Source: an uncultured Saprospiraceae bacterium (lineage in GTDB: Bacteria > Bacteroidota > Bacteroidia > Chitinophagales > Saprospiraceae). Taken from it: DNA of 64,000 bases. This document shows positions 8,187 through 16,475 of this stretch, in pieces. The position numbers and the translations under genes were made by a program. The notes beneath the pieces were generated by a model, which saw only the letters and a program-made list of their open reading frames with translations, had not been told where the DNA came from and searched no databases. Position 1 is the stretch's first letter; each line of letters opens with the position of its first letter. The stretch lies in NCBI GenBank assembly GCA_937951615.1, contig CALFBH010000033.1:52712-116711 (forward strand), read 5' to 3'.

Positions 8187-8774
8187 ATGAAAATTTTAGT
8201 ATTAGACAACTACGATTCCTTTACCTACAACCTAGTACAATATGTACAAGAAATACTAGGCTATAAAGTAAGCGTAAAACGAAATGACGCCATCGACCTA
8301 GAAGCAGTGGCGGAATACGACATTGTGATTTTATCGCCAGGACCAGGTGTACCAAAGGACGCAGGCATCATGCCAGAGTTGATTCAGAAATATGCCGGAC
8401 AAAAGCCAATATTAGGCGTCTGTCTAGGACATCAGGCCATCGGCGAGGCTTTTGGCGGCAAGCTGGAAAATCTGGAGAAAGTATATCATGGCGTCGAGAC
8501 GATGGTTAAAGTCACTGCAACTGATGATGTCTTGTTTCAAAACTTGCCACAAGAAATACAAGTCGGACGCTATCATTCCTGGGCGGTAAAAAACGACAAC
8601 CTGCCAGATTGTTTTGAAGTGACCTCACGAGATGAAGAAGGAGCCATCATGTCTATGCGACACAAAGAACATGAAATTTACGGCATACAATTTCACCCAG
8701 AATCTGTCATGACACCAGAAGGCAAAGCAATGCTGGCCAATTTTTTAAATCATTGTGAGCGGGTTGCGAGTTAG
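8187..8774 (+). CDS. trpG: Anthranilate synthase component II (glutamine amidotransferase)
   Basis: 195 residues, class I glutamine amidotransferase that feeds ammonia to TrpE. The catalytic triad is visible: Cys79 in GVCLGHQ, and His169 and Glu171 in QFHPES. The oxyanion segment SPGPGVP is at 50-56. The C-terminal RVAS and the TAG stop are written by the first units of a GCGAGTT repeat array, so the natural 3' end has been overrun by the repeat. PabA could share this subunit, but placement in the trp cluster supports trpG. Confidence 0.95.
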   Translation: MKILVLDNYDSFTYNLVQYVQEILGYKVSVKRNDAIDLEAVAEYDIVILSPGPGVPKDAGIMPELIQKYAGQKPILGVCLGHQAIGEAFGGKLENLEKVYHGVETMVKVTATDDVLFQNLPQEIQVGRYHSWAVKNDNLPDCFEVTSRDEEGAIMSMRHKEHEIYGIQFHPESVMTPEGKAMLANFLNHCERVAS

Positions 8775-8997
8775 CGAGTTGCGAGTTGCGAGTTGCGAGT
8801 TAGCGAGTTAATGAGTTGCGAGTTAGCGAGTTAATGAGTTGCGAGTTGATGGGTTATGAGTTGATGTTTTTTGCTAAGCAAAAAAAACCGAAAAACCGAA
8901 AAACCGAAAAACCCGCAACCCGACAACCCGACAACCCGAAAACCCGACAACCCGCAACCCGCAACCCGCAACCCGACAACCCGACAACACGAAAAAT
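8763..8997. repeat. Tandem 7-8 bp repeat arrays with central palindrome (trpG-trpD spacer)
   Basis: Left part: repeated GCGAGTT/AGCGAGTT units. Centre: ttttttgc-taa-gcaaaaaa at 8867-8885. Right part: repeated CAACCCG/ACAACCCG units up to the trpD start codon. Left and right arrays are partly complementary, so the message could fold into a long imperfect hairpin. The spacer contains trpG's stop codon. Confidence 0.85.
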
Positions 8998-9984
8998 ATG
9001 AAAACAACACTAAATCGCCTATTCGCACACGAAACCCTCAGTCGTGAAGAAGCGAAAACAATGCTACTCAACATCTCGAAAGAGGCGTACAACCCCGTTC
9101 AGGTAGCCAGTTTTATGACCGTCTATCAAATGCGGGAAATCACCCTAGCGGAATTGCAGGGCTTTCGGGATGCTTTGCTGGACTTATGTGTAAAAATAGA
9201 CCTCGGCGGCATGAAAACACTAGATATTGTAGGCACAGGTGGCGATGGCAAAAACACCTTCAACATCTCCACGACTTCGGCGGTGGTCATTGCGGGAGCA
9301 GGATACAAAGTCACCAAACATGGCAGCTATGGCGTATCTTCCGCAGTAGGTTCGTCCAATGTATTGATGGAACTAGGCTATGAATTTACCAATGACCAAG
9401 ACAGCCTGAAACGCCAATTGGATGCGGCAGGAATATGCTTTTTACATGCACCACTATTCCATCCTGCGATGAAAGCTGTAGTGCCGATTCGCAAGCAACT
9501 GGGCATGAAAACTTTTTTTAATATGCTCGGACCATTGGTCAATCCACTACAACCAGCATACCAGTTATTCGGAACATTCAGTATGGAATTATCGCGTTTA
9601 TACCAATATGTGATGCAGGACACTGGACGTTCATTTTCCATCGTTTACGCGCTGGATGGCTATGATGAAATTTCCCTTACGGGCAATGCAAAAGTACGCA
9701 CCCACACCACAGAACGCCTGCTCACACCCGCTGATTTTGGTAAACCAACTTTAGCGCAAAGCGACTTGCATGGTGGAGAAACAGCCGAAGATGCGGCAAT
9801 AATTTTTAAAAATATATTACACAATAAAGCCACCACAGCCCAAGTCAATGTAGTTGCGGCTAACGCAGGATTAGCCATACATTGCGTGAAACCTGAACAA
9901 TCTTTATTAGATTGCGTAGCAGAAGCACAGGAAAGTATAGAAAGTGGACGGGCTTTGAGCTGTTTTGGAAAATTAGTTAATTGA
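8998..9984 (+). CDS. trpD: Anthranilate phosphoribosyltransferase
   Basis: 328 residues. Transfers phosphoribose from PRPP to anthranilate. Motifs: PRPP-binding GTGGDG at 79-84, KHGSYGVSSAVGS from 107, and an N-terminal helical domain normal for the family. Length is typical (about 330-345). Start is the ATG that abuts the repeat array. No fusion to TrpG or TrpC is present; each enzyme is separate here. Confidence 0.97.
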   Translation: MKTTLNRLFAHETLSREEAKTMLLNISKEAYNPVQVASFMTVYQMREITLAELQGFRDALLDLCVKIDLGGMKTLDIVGTGGDGKNTFNISTTSAVVIAGAGYKVTKHGSYGVSSAVGSSNVLMELGYEFTNDQDSLKRQLDAAGICFLHAPLFHPAMKAVVPIRKQLGMKTFFNMLGPLVNPLQPAYQLFGTFSMELSRLYQYVMQDTGRSFSIVYALDGYDEISLTGNAKVRTHTTERLLTPADFGKPTLAQSDLHGGETAEDAAIIFKNILHNKATTAQVNVVAANAGLAIHCVKPEQSLLDCVAEAQESIESGRALSCFGKLVN

Positions 9985-10183
9985 ATGTGTTGAAGTGTTG
10001 ATGTGCGCATGTGTTGATGTGGAAAATGTGTTGAAGTGTTGATGTGCGCGTGTGTTGATGTGATTTTTTTGCGAAGCACGACAACACGACAACACAACAA
10101 CACAACAACACAACAACACAACAACACAACAACACAACAACACAACAACACAACAACACGACAACACGACAACACAACAAAAA
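9985..10183. repeat. Tandem repeat arrays with short central palindrome (trpD-trpC spacer)
   Basis: Left part: GTGTTGAAGTGTTGATGT-type units in two larger blocks. Centre: ttttgc-gaa-gca at 10067-10077. Right part: about twelve ACAACAC/ACGACAC units ending just before the trpC start codon. The two halves are complementary in composition (GTGTTG against CAACAC), allowing a long hairpin. Confidence 0.85.
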
Positions 10184-10969
10184 ATGAACATTCTACAAGA
10201 AATAATCGCCCACAAAAAAGAAGAAGTTGCCCAGCAGCAGGAAATATATCCTGTCAAGCGACTAGAGCAAAGTATCTACTTCAATACGCCCGTTGTATCG
10301 CTGAAAAAATACCTGCAACGCGAGGACAAATCGGGCATCATTGCGGAGTTCAAACGCCGTTCACCTTCCAAAGGCGACATCAACCCTTATGCCGCTGTCG
10401 AGCAGGTGAGCATCGGCTACATGCAGGCAGGCGCGTCGGCATTATCTGTGCTGACAGACAACAAGTTTTTCGGCGGCAAAAATGCGGATCTCACAGAAGC
10501 CCGCAAATATAACTTTTGTCCCATTTTGCGCAAAGAATTTATCATCAGCGAGTACCAGATTGTAGAAGCCCGTTCCATTGGTGCAGACGCGATTTTGTTG
10601 ATAGCAGAATGTCTCGACAAAGCAGAAGTAGCTTCGCTGGCGGCTTTCGCCAAATCGCTGGGTTTGGAAGTGCTGTTTGAAGTCCATTCAGCAGAACAAC
10701 TCGATAAACTCAATGAACATATAGACATTGTAGGCGTCAATAATCGCAATCTCGAAGACTTCTCGGTCAGCATACAGACTTCACTTGATCTTGCTTCAAA
10801 AATTCCAGATACCTTTGTCAAAATATCTGAAAGTGGCATCAGCGATCCTGCTAGTATAAAGACGCTTCGACAAGCTGGTTTTCAGGGCTTTTTGATTGGA
10901 GAAACCTTTATGAAAACGGCTGAACCACACAAGACTTGTGCGGCTTTTATTGGGCAGTTGAGCGAGTAA
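10184..10969 (+). CDS. trpC: Indole-3-glycerol phosphate synthase
   Basis: 261 residues, TIM-barrel enzyme converting carboxyphenylamino-deoxyribulose phosphate to indole-3-glycerol phosphate. The phosphate-binding and catalytic loop AEFKRRSPSKG is at 54-64, with VGVNNRNLEDF and KISESGI further on. The length fits a monofunctional enzyme without TrpF. It is the last trp gene of this cluster and is convergent with the AraC-type regulator; no clear terminator is seen in the 63-base gap. Confidence 0.96.
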   Translation: MNILQEIIAHKKEEVAQQQEIYPVKRLEQSIYFNTPVVSLKKYLQREDKSGIIAEFKRRSPSKGDINPYAAVEQVSIGYMQAGASALSVLTDNKFFGGKNADLTEARKYNFCPILRKEFIISEYQIVEARSIGADAILLIAECLDKAEVASLAAFAKSLGLEVLFEVHSAEQLDKLNEHIDIVGVNNRNLEDFSVSIQTSLDLASKIPDTFVKISESGISDPASIKTLRQAGFQGFLIGETFMKTAEPHKTCAAFIGQLSE

Positions 10970-11032
10970 AAATGGACATAAACGATTTCGGCTAAATCAG
11001 GCTATCTGCGAAATACTGGGAGAAAAATAAAA

Positions 11033-11914
11033 TCAACAAGAACTCCGCTTCAACAATTGATACTCTCCTTGTTTTTTAAATTCCCGAATGGACAAGCCCG
11101 TATATTTTTTAAAAGTTTTTGAAAGATGACTGGCATCGGTAAAACTCAATTCATCCGCAATTTCAACAAGCGTATAATCCGAGTTGAGCAGGCGGATTTC
11201 CACTAATTTTAATTTAGATTTAATAATATATTCCCTTAAAGACATCTTCACTTTTTTACGGAAAAATTCGCTTAGATAAGTTGGCGAAAGCAAAAAGGTC
11301 TTTGCTAATTGTTCAACTTTCAAAAGCTCGGGTTTATTGATATTTTCGTTGATATAGGTTAATAACTTAGTCACGCGATCATCTTTTTCTGTAGGATTAA
11401 CTACTTCGTAAGCAGAATTTTGTTTGATATTTCGCAACAGAATTTCAAGAATACTTGTCATCACACTTTTGATTAATGCGGAAGAGCTTGATTGATAATT
11501 GCTGTTTTCTTTTAAAATCAGATCAATCAAAGTGTAGATATGTTGACGATCTAATTCACTGCGAATGATGTCGCCAGGCAGCTGATTATAATTAGATAGT
11601 ATGTAAGCAGCTTCTTTAAACCATTCCTGTTGATTCGCTACATCTTGACCATTTGCATTAAAGAAGTCAGAAGTAAATTTCAGAAATACAAATCGGGTCA
11701 TTTTTTCAATCTGAAAGGAATGACATTTTAAAGGTGGCAGCAAGAACAAGCTGCCATTTTTATAATCGTAAAAATTATAATTGATGCATTGAGTTCCTTC
11801 ACCTTCTTTAATAAGTACCAATTCAAAAAAATTGTTTTTGACGGGACGTTGCCGCCATTCACCTAAGACTATTTCTTGTATTTCAAAAGGTTTATGAGCT
11901 TGTAAAACTTGCAT
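11033..11914 (-). CDS. AraC-family transcriptional regulator
   Basis: 293 residues. The N-terminal 150 residues form a cupin-like sensing region (LIKEGEGTQCINY, GSLFLLPPLKCHSF). The C-terminal 100 residues carry the two helix-turn-helix motifs of AraC proteins, with LAKTFLLSPTYLSEFFRKK and the conserved ELSFTDASHLSKTFKK segment. It is divergent from the oxidoreductase at 12089, which is its likely target. The inducer is unknown. Confidence 0.93.
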   Translation of the reverse strand: MQVLQAHKPFEIQEIVLGEWRQRPVKNNFFELVLIKEGEGTQCINYNFYDYKNGSLFLLPPLKCHSFQIEKMTRFVFLKFTSDFFNANGQDVANQQEWFKEAAYILSNYNQLPGDIIRSELDRQHIYTLIDLILKENSNYQSSSSALIKSVMTSILEILLRNIKQNSAYEVVNPTEKDDRVTKLLTYINENINKPELLKVEQLAKTFLLSPTYLSEFFRKKVKMSLREYIIKSKLKLVEIRLLNSDYTLVEIADELSFTDASHLSKTFKKYTGLSIREFKKQGEYQLLKRSSC

Positions 11915-12088
11915 TTATGTATGATTTTGCAGCAAAATTAAACTAAAATGGGCTTAAATACCAGATTTAGTCTCCAAATACCTTTTTTTATACAAAAAAA
12001 ACCTTTTATCGTACTAAACGATAGAGGGCGTATTGCTGTATCTTTATAGCCTACTAAATAGTTGTTTACAAAATAAAAATAAAGTAAA

Positions 12089-13075
12089 ATGAAAGGAATG
12101 TTAATTAAGGAGTATGGCGAAAACGCTGTATTTGAAGTTTCAGAACTTGAAAAACCAACCGTAAAACCAGGTCATCTGCTGGTAAAAATCGCAGCTTCAA
12201 GCGTAAACACCGTGGACACCATGATTCGTCAAATGGGAAAAGATTTGCCTTTATCTCCCGACGCGCCCGCCATTCTGGGAATGGATTTCGCAGGTACGGT
12301 GGAAGCAGTCGGCGAAGGAGAGAACGGATATTCAGTTGGAGATGAAGTGTATGGCTGTGCCGGTGGCTTGGCAGATTTACCCGGAACCTTGGCAGATTAC
12401 ATCGTGGCAGATAGTGATTTGTTAGCGCGTAAGCCTAAAAATCTGTCTATGCGAGAAGCAGCGGCTTTGCCTTTAGTGGCGATTACAGCTTACGAGGGAT
12501 TGATGCGGGCAGGCATCAAAAAAGGTCAAAAAGTATTGGTGCATGGAGGTACAGGGGGCGTTGGTCATATTGCTGTACAGTTAGCAAAGCACTTTGGAGC
12601 AGAGGTATATGCTACTAATGGAGGAGAAAAGCAGATGGCTATCATTGAAAAATATGGTGCGACGCCTATCAATTATAAAACAGAGGCAGTAGAAGACTAT
12701 GTTAATAAATATACAGGAGGTGCAGGCTTTGATGTCGTTTATGATTCTGTAGGAGCAGCTAATCTGATTAACTCCTTTAACGCAGCCGCTTTAAATGGTC
12801 ATGTAGCCACCACTGTTTCCTTATGCGAACTCGACCTGACGATTGCCCATTTCAAAGGCTTGTCACTTCATGTCGTATTTATGCTGATTCCAATGCTTCA
12901 CAATTATAAGCGAGCGGACCATGCGGAAATTCTTAAAAATCTTGCCAAAATTATTGAGGCTGGTGCTTTGATGCCATTGCTTGATGAAGAACGCTTTACA
13001 CTTGAAGAAGTAGGAAAGGCACATGCTCGTTTAGAAAGTGGAAAAGCAATTGGGAAAGTAGTCGTTGAAAATTAG
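12089..13075 (+). CDS. Zinc-type alcohol dehydrogenase / quinone oxidoreductase family (MDR superfamily)
   Basis: 328 residues. Medium-chain dehydrogenase/reductase: GroES-like N-terminus with VNTVDTMIR and GMDFAGTVEAVG, then a Rossmann domain with VHGGTGGVGHIAVQLAKHFG. No structural-zinc cysteine cluster is seen, so a zinc-free quinone oxidoreductase (NADPH-dependent, zeta-crystallin-like) is most likely. The divergent AraC gene lies 174 bases away. Its substrate is probably an enone or quinone; this is family inference. Confidence 0.9.
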   Translation: MKGMLIKEYGENAVFEVSELEKPTVKPGHLLVKIAASSVNTVDTMIRQMGKDLPLSPDAPAILGMDFAGTVEAVGEGENGYSVGDEVYGCAGGLADLPGTLADYIVADSDLLARKPKNLSMREAAALPLVAITAYEGLMRAGIKKGQKVLVHGGTGGVGHIAVQLAKHFGAEVYATNGGEKQMAIIEKYGATPINYKTEAVEDYVNKYTGGAGFDVVYDSVGAANLINSFNAAALNGHVATTVSLCELDLTIAHFKGLSLHVVFMLIPMLHNYKRADHAEILKNLAKIIEAGALMPLLDEERFTLEEVGKAHARLESGKAIGKVVVEN

Positions 13076-13104
13076 AAATATTGGACAACAGTGAAAAAAA
13101 TTGA

Positions 13105-13401
13105 ATGGCAGGGCAGACCAAGGAAATTGCTTTGGGACTTGCAAGTATTGCCCTGCCTTTGCATCAACCTGTTCATATTGCCAAATCGGCAGCCACTATT
13201 GACCAATTATCCGACGGGCGATTGATAATGGGCGTAGCATCGGGCGACCGACCGACTGAATATCCCGCCATGAACATTGATTTTGAAAAACGGAGCGAAT
13301 TGTTTCGGGATGCCTTTGATTATATCCGAAAGGCACAAGATGATTTTCCAGTTTTGAAGGATAAGCATTTTGGGGAATTAAATGGATCATGCTGCAAATG
13401 A
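13105..13401 (+). pseudogene. Fragment of a luciferase-like (LLM class) flavin monooxygenase
   Basis: About 98 residues matching only the middle of an LLM flavin-dependent oxidoreductase: LGLASIALPLHQPVHIAKSA, then LSDGRLIMGVASGDRPTEYP and a helix. Complete members run to about 320-350 residues; both the barrel start and the C-terminal half are missing. It is followed in another frame by a piece of an unrelated protein, so this looks like a deletion scar joining two gene remnants. Confidence 0.7.
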
Positions 13402-13642
13402 TGCAAACCATGATAAAATCAAAAAGCTTTTCACGCATTGTGACAAAGTATTTATCGAAAGTTTCTATAAAGCAGAAGACAAAGAATTTGCCGATTCAAA
13501 TTACCACAGCTATTCTACAGCATCAGCAAAAATTATGAAAGCCAGCCAGGTGAAGACAGCCATTCCAGTACATTTTTCCAGAAAATATAAAGCAGATGAA
13601 ATTGAAATTTTGATAGCTGAGTTTAATGCTGGACTTGGTTAG
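13382..13642 (+). pseudogene. C-terminal fragment of a metallo-beta-lactamase-fold protein
   Basis: About 86 residues with the C-terminal signature of RNase Z-like MBL proteins (a helix, CDKVFIESFY, a YHSYSTASA segment and AIPVHFSRKY, where the final His is a metal ligand). The HxHxDH metal site and the rest of the fold are absent. It overlaps the 3' end of the LLM fragment in a different frame. Most likely the far end of a deletion. Confidence 0.6.
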
Positions 13643-13816
13643 TTGTTATTGGTTTTTCTTTGGTTTGGGGATGTTGGTTTTTTGAAAAAAGAGGCTGTTC
13701 TTGGATATGCGGTGTGTTTCGTGTATTTTTGTATGTGTATATAAAACGAAATTCCAAGGGATAGAAAGGAAAGTCAGTAAAGTGCTAGTCTTTTAGTATT
13801 TTTACAAAAAAAACAA

Positions 13817-14809
13817 ATGCAATATAAAAAACATATACGATTCGATTGGGCAATCAAAAGACTATTAAGACAGAAAGCAAATTTTGGTATTCTGGAAGGT
13901 TTTTTAAGCGAATTATTGAAAGAAGACATTCAAATTATAGAAATCATTGAAAGCGAAAGCAATCAGGAAACCGAAGAAGATAAATACAATAGAGTTGATA
14001 TTTTAGTCAAAGACAAAAATGAGGATTTAATCATCATTGAAATTCAAAATTCGTATGCACTGGATTATTTTTTGAGAATTCTTTATGGAATTTCAAAGGC
14101 AATCATTGAGCACATGAAAGTGGGGAATACATACTCGAAAGTCAAAAAAGTAATTTCGGTAAACATCGTTTATTTTGAATTGGGGCAGGGTGATGATTAT
14201 ATCTATCGGGGAACAACAAATTTTAAGGGCATCCATGACAATAAGTCATTAGAATTAACTGCCGCTCAAAGAAAGTTATTCAAAAAAGAAAAAATCGAAG
14301 AAGTCTATCCAGAGATTTATCTGATTAAAGTGAACAAATTTGATGACAATGCAAAAAACACTTTGGATGAATGGATTTACTTTTTGAAGAACAGCGAAAT
14401 CAAACAAGAATTTTCTGCTAAAGGAATCAAAGAAGCTGATGAAGTTTTGAAGAGGGCAAATATGTCTGACAATGAAAGAAGAGAGTATCAAAGATTTGCG
14501 GAAGTACTTTCTGATAGGGCAAGTATCGCTGAAACAATAGATTTTGAATCAAAATTATTAGCTGAAAAAATAGTAAATGAGGCAAGAAGTGAGGCAAAGA
14601 AGGCAAGAAGTGAGGCAAAGAAGGCAAGGAATGAGGCAAAGAATGAGGCAAAGAAACAAGTCGAAAAAGCAAAGGCAATAGCAAAGGAAAAAGTTGATAA
14701 GGCAATTGAGGCTATGATAACGAATACTGACCTTTCTGATGAAGATATTGCAAATACTCTCGTTGTTAATGTTGAACGTGTCAGGGAGATTAGGAAGAAA
14801 ATTAGTTAG
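13817..14809 (+). CDS. Rpn family PD-(D/E)XK nuclease (transposase-like)
   Basis: 330 residues. The N-terminal half has the PD-(D/E)XK core: Asp61 in RVDILVKD, then Glu75 and Gln77 in IIIEIQNS, as in recombination-promoting nucleases and PDDEXK_2 proteins. Middle section FDWAIKRLLRQ and YPEIYLIKVNKF also fit that family. Residues about 255-300 are a coiled-coil of repeated EARSEAKKA/EAKN units, which makes the C-terminus length-variable. Rpn proteins are linked to RecA-independent recombination and phage defence. It stands alone, with no obvious partner. Confidence 0.85.
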   Translation: MQYKKHIRFDWAIKRLLRQKANFGILEGFLSELLKEDIQIIEIIESESNQETEEDKYNRVDILVKDKNEDLIIIEIQNSYALDYFLRILYGISKAIIEHMKVGNTYSKVKKVISVNIVYFELGQGDDYIYRGTTNFKGIHDNKSLELTAAQRKLFKKEKIEEVYPEIYLIKVNKFDDNAKNTLDEWIYFLKNSEIKQEFSAKGIKEADEVLKRANMSDNERREYQRFAEVLSDRASIAETIDFESKLLAEKIVNEARSEAKKARSEAKKARNEAKNEAKKQVEKAKAIAKEKVDKAIEAMITNTDLSDEDIANTLVVNVERVREIRKKIS

Positions 14810-14975
14810 AAAGGAAACGGGGCAGCCAAACAAAAAAAACACCAAATCCCAAAGCAAAAAACTCCAAAATTTGGTGTTCAATATTCAAAAACGCCACATT
14901 CAATTTGCCCAACTGATTATTGTCAAGACATGTTGAATTTGTGTTTGACATTTGTATTTGAATTTCTGCTGAAGC

Positions 14976-15060
14976 TCAATTACACCCTTCAATCTCCGCA
15001 GAAAAATCAGCAGAAACTGGAATGGTAAAACCATTCTCCAGACAAATCACCTGTCCTGCT
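14976..15060. repeat. 85-bp direct repeat, copy A
   Basis: Identical, except for one base, to 16391-16475, where the same sequence forms the last 28 codons and stop of the secreted nuclease-like gene. Here it is an orphan gene end. Its right edge coincides with the stop codon of the AlbA/HATPase gene, so the two copies bracket that gene. Confidence 0.9.
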
Positions 15061-16235
15061 CATTTATAAATGATTACACCAAAACTAGTAATCTGATCTA
15101 TGATAAATTTTGGTGCTGGATTCCCATTTCCTTCCAAAGAAGCTATTGCTCTTTTAACGCCTACATTAAAACTATTTATAAAGCCCAAATTTTTTGCAGC
15201 TTCTGCTAATGTTGGATTACGGTAATCATTTTTATCAGGAAAGTTTTCAGGCCTTGCGTCACCATATAGTCCACCAGGATTAATAATTTCAATTCTATTG
15301 CTGTATTCATAAAACTTGACAGGAGCATTAGATTGGTAATTTCTATGAATAACGGCATTATAAAGAAGCTCCTGAATCGCTGCACTCGGATAGGAATAGG
15401 AGTAGGGTTCGCCTAAATTATGTTGAACTTTTTTCACTATTTGAGCCTTAATGAAATCATTCATCACTTTCATCTGCGTTGTCAAATCACCTTCAAAACT
15501 GTGTTCATAAACAAAGTCACTAACTTCATCTTCACCTTCAAATTTTACATATTGTACATAAGCTCCAGGAAGATAAAATCTTGGATTGATTCCAAACATC
15601 AATATTCCTGCGTTGGTTGGACAGTTTGCTTTCAGATCAAAAAACTTCAAAGATGCTAATTGTTCTTTAAGTGCTCTACCATTAGCTTCTAATGTATCTC
15701 TATCAATTGCAGTTGGCAGATAAACCAGCTTAAAAAGATCAGTACTTAAATCCTCAAGCGTACTTCCAAAGCAGGGTTGCGTGTCAAACGACCGAGCAAA
15801 CGTAGATCTTTTCTCACTTAAAATACGCTCTTCTGCTTCATTTGCGACGCCTTTTCGAGGGCCGATTCTGATAGATACTTTTCCCTTGAATCTAACTGGT
15901 GGTACTTGAGAAGGTTGAACTTCTACTACAGCCAAATCCCCTTCATCAAAGGAGAATTTTTCTACAATCATAGTTGGCGGAGGAATAATTCTTCCATCTG
16001 TTCTATAATTGAGTAAAGTTTGCATTATTTGCTCATCAATATCAATTCCTGCAATAGAACCATCATCATTAGCCCCGACAATAAGATAACCCGGCAATCC
16101 TTTTGCTGCCATATCGTTGCTAAAGGAACAGATGGTTTCCCCAAATTTATTGCTATCTGTTTTGGATATAGTTTTCTCAACTCTATCTGTTTCCATCCCT
16201 GAAAGCAATATGTTCAGTTCTTCCTTTGATATCAT
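15060..16235 (-). CDS. AlbA_2 (Schlafen-type) DNA-binding / HATPase-like protein
   Basis: 391 residues. Residues about 12-130 match the AlbA_2 domain (LIVGANDDGSIAGID, VSIRIGPRKG), a nucleic-acid-binding module also found in Schlafen proteins. The C-terminal 120 residues resemble the HATPase_c_4 module: HRNYQSNAPVKFYEY, IEIINPGGLYG and a terminal strand. Such proteins are annotated as ATP-binding transcriptional regulators and often lie in mobile or defence contexts. The gene is exactly bracketed by an 85-bp direct repeat, which points to acquisition as an inserted cassette. Confidence 0.85.
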   Translation of the reverse strand: MISKEELNILLSGMETDRVEKTISKTDSNKFGETICSFSNDMAAKGLPGYLIVGANDDGSIAGIDIDEQIMQTLLNYRTDGRIIPPPTMIVEKFSFDEGDLAVVEVQPSQVPPVRFKGKVSIRIGPRKGVANEAEERILSEKRSTFARSFDTQPCFGSTLEDLSTDLFKLVYLPTAIDRDTLEANGRALKEQLASLKFFDLKANCPTNAGILMFGINPRFYLPGAYVQYVKFEGEDEVSDFVYEHSFEGDLTTQMKVMNDFIKAQIVKKVQHNLGEPYSYSYPSAAIQELLYNAVIHRNYQSNAPVKFYEYSNRIEIINPGGLYGDARPENFPDKNDYRNPTLAEAAKNLGFINSFNVGVKRAIASLEGNGNPAPKFIIDQITSFGVIIYK

Positions 16236-16390
16236 TACGAATTATTATAAATTATTTTATTTTTAAATTTGAGCGTCCAAATATGTTTTAAATTTACTTA
16301 AACTAATATAATAACACAGGAATTTTCAAACAAGTTCCAAAATTTTATGATTGTTTTTTTGCAAGAAGATTTAACGAAACCCAATCCCTT

Positions 16391-16475
16391 TCAATTACAC
16401 CCCTCAATCTCCGCAGAAAAATCAGCAGAAACTGGAATGGTAAAACCATTCTCCAGACAAATCACCTGTCCTGCT
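16391..16475. repeat. 85-bp direct repeat, copy B (3' end of secreted nuclease-like gene)
   Basis: Begins at the stop codon (16391-16393) of the minus-strand gene and covers its last 28 codons, within the 3-coathanger-stack domain. It matches 14976-15060 with one difference. The spacing between copies is 1415 bases. Confidence 0.9.

Noticed and set aside
10036..10512. Frame starting in the trpD-trpC repeats
   Set aside because: It translates repeat DNA and then the wrong frame of trpC.
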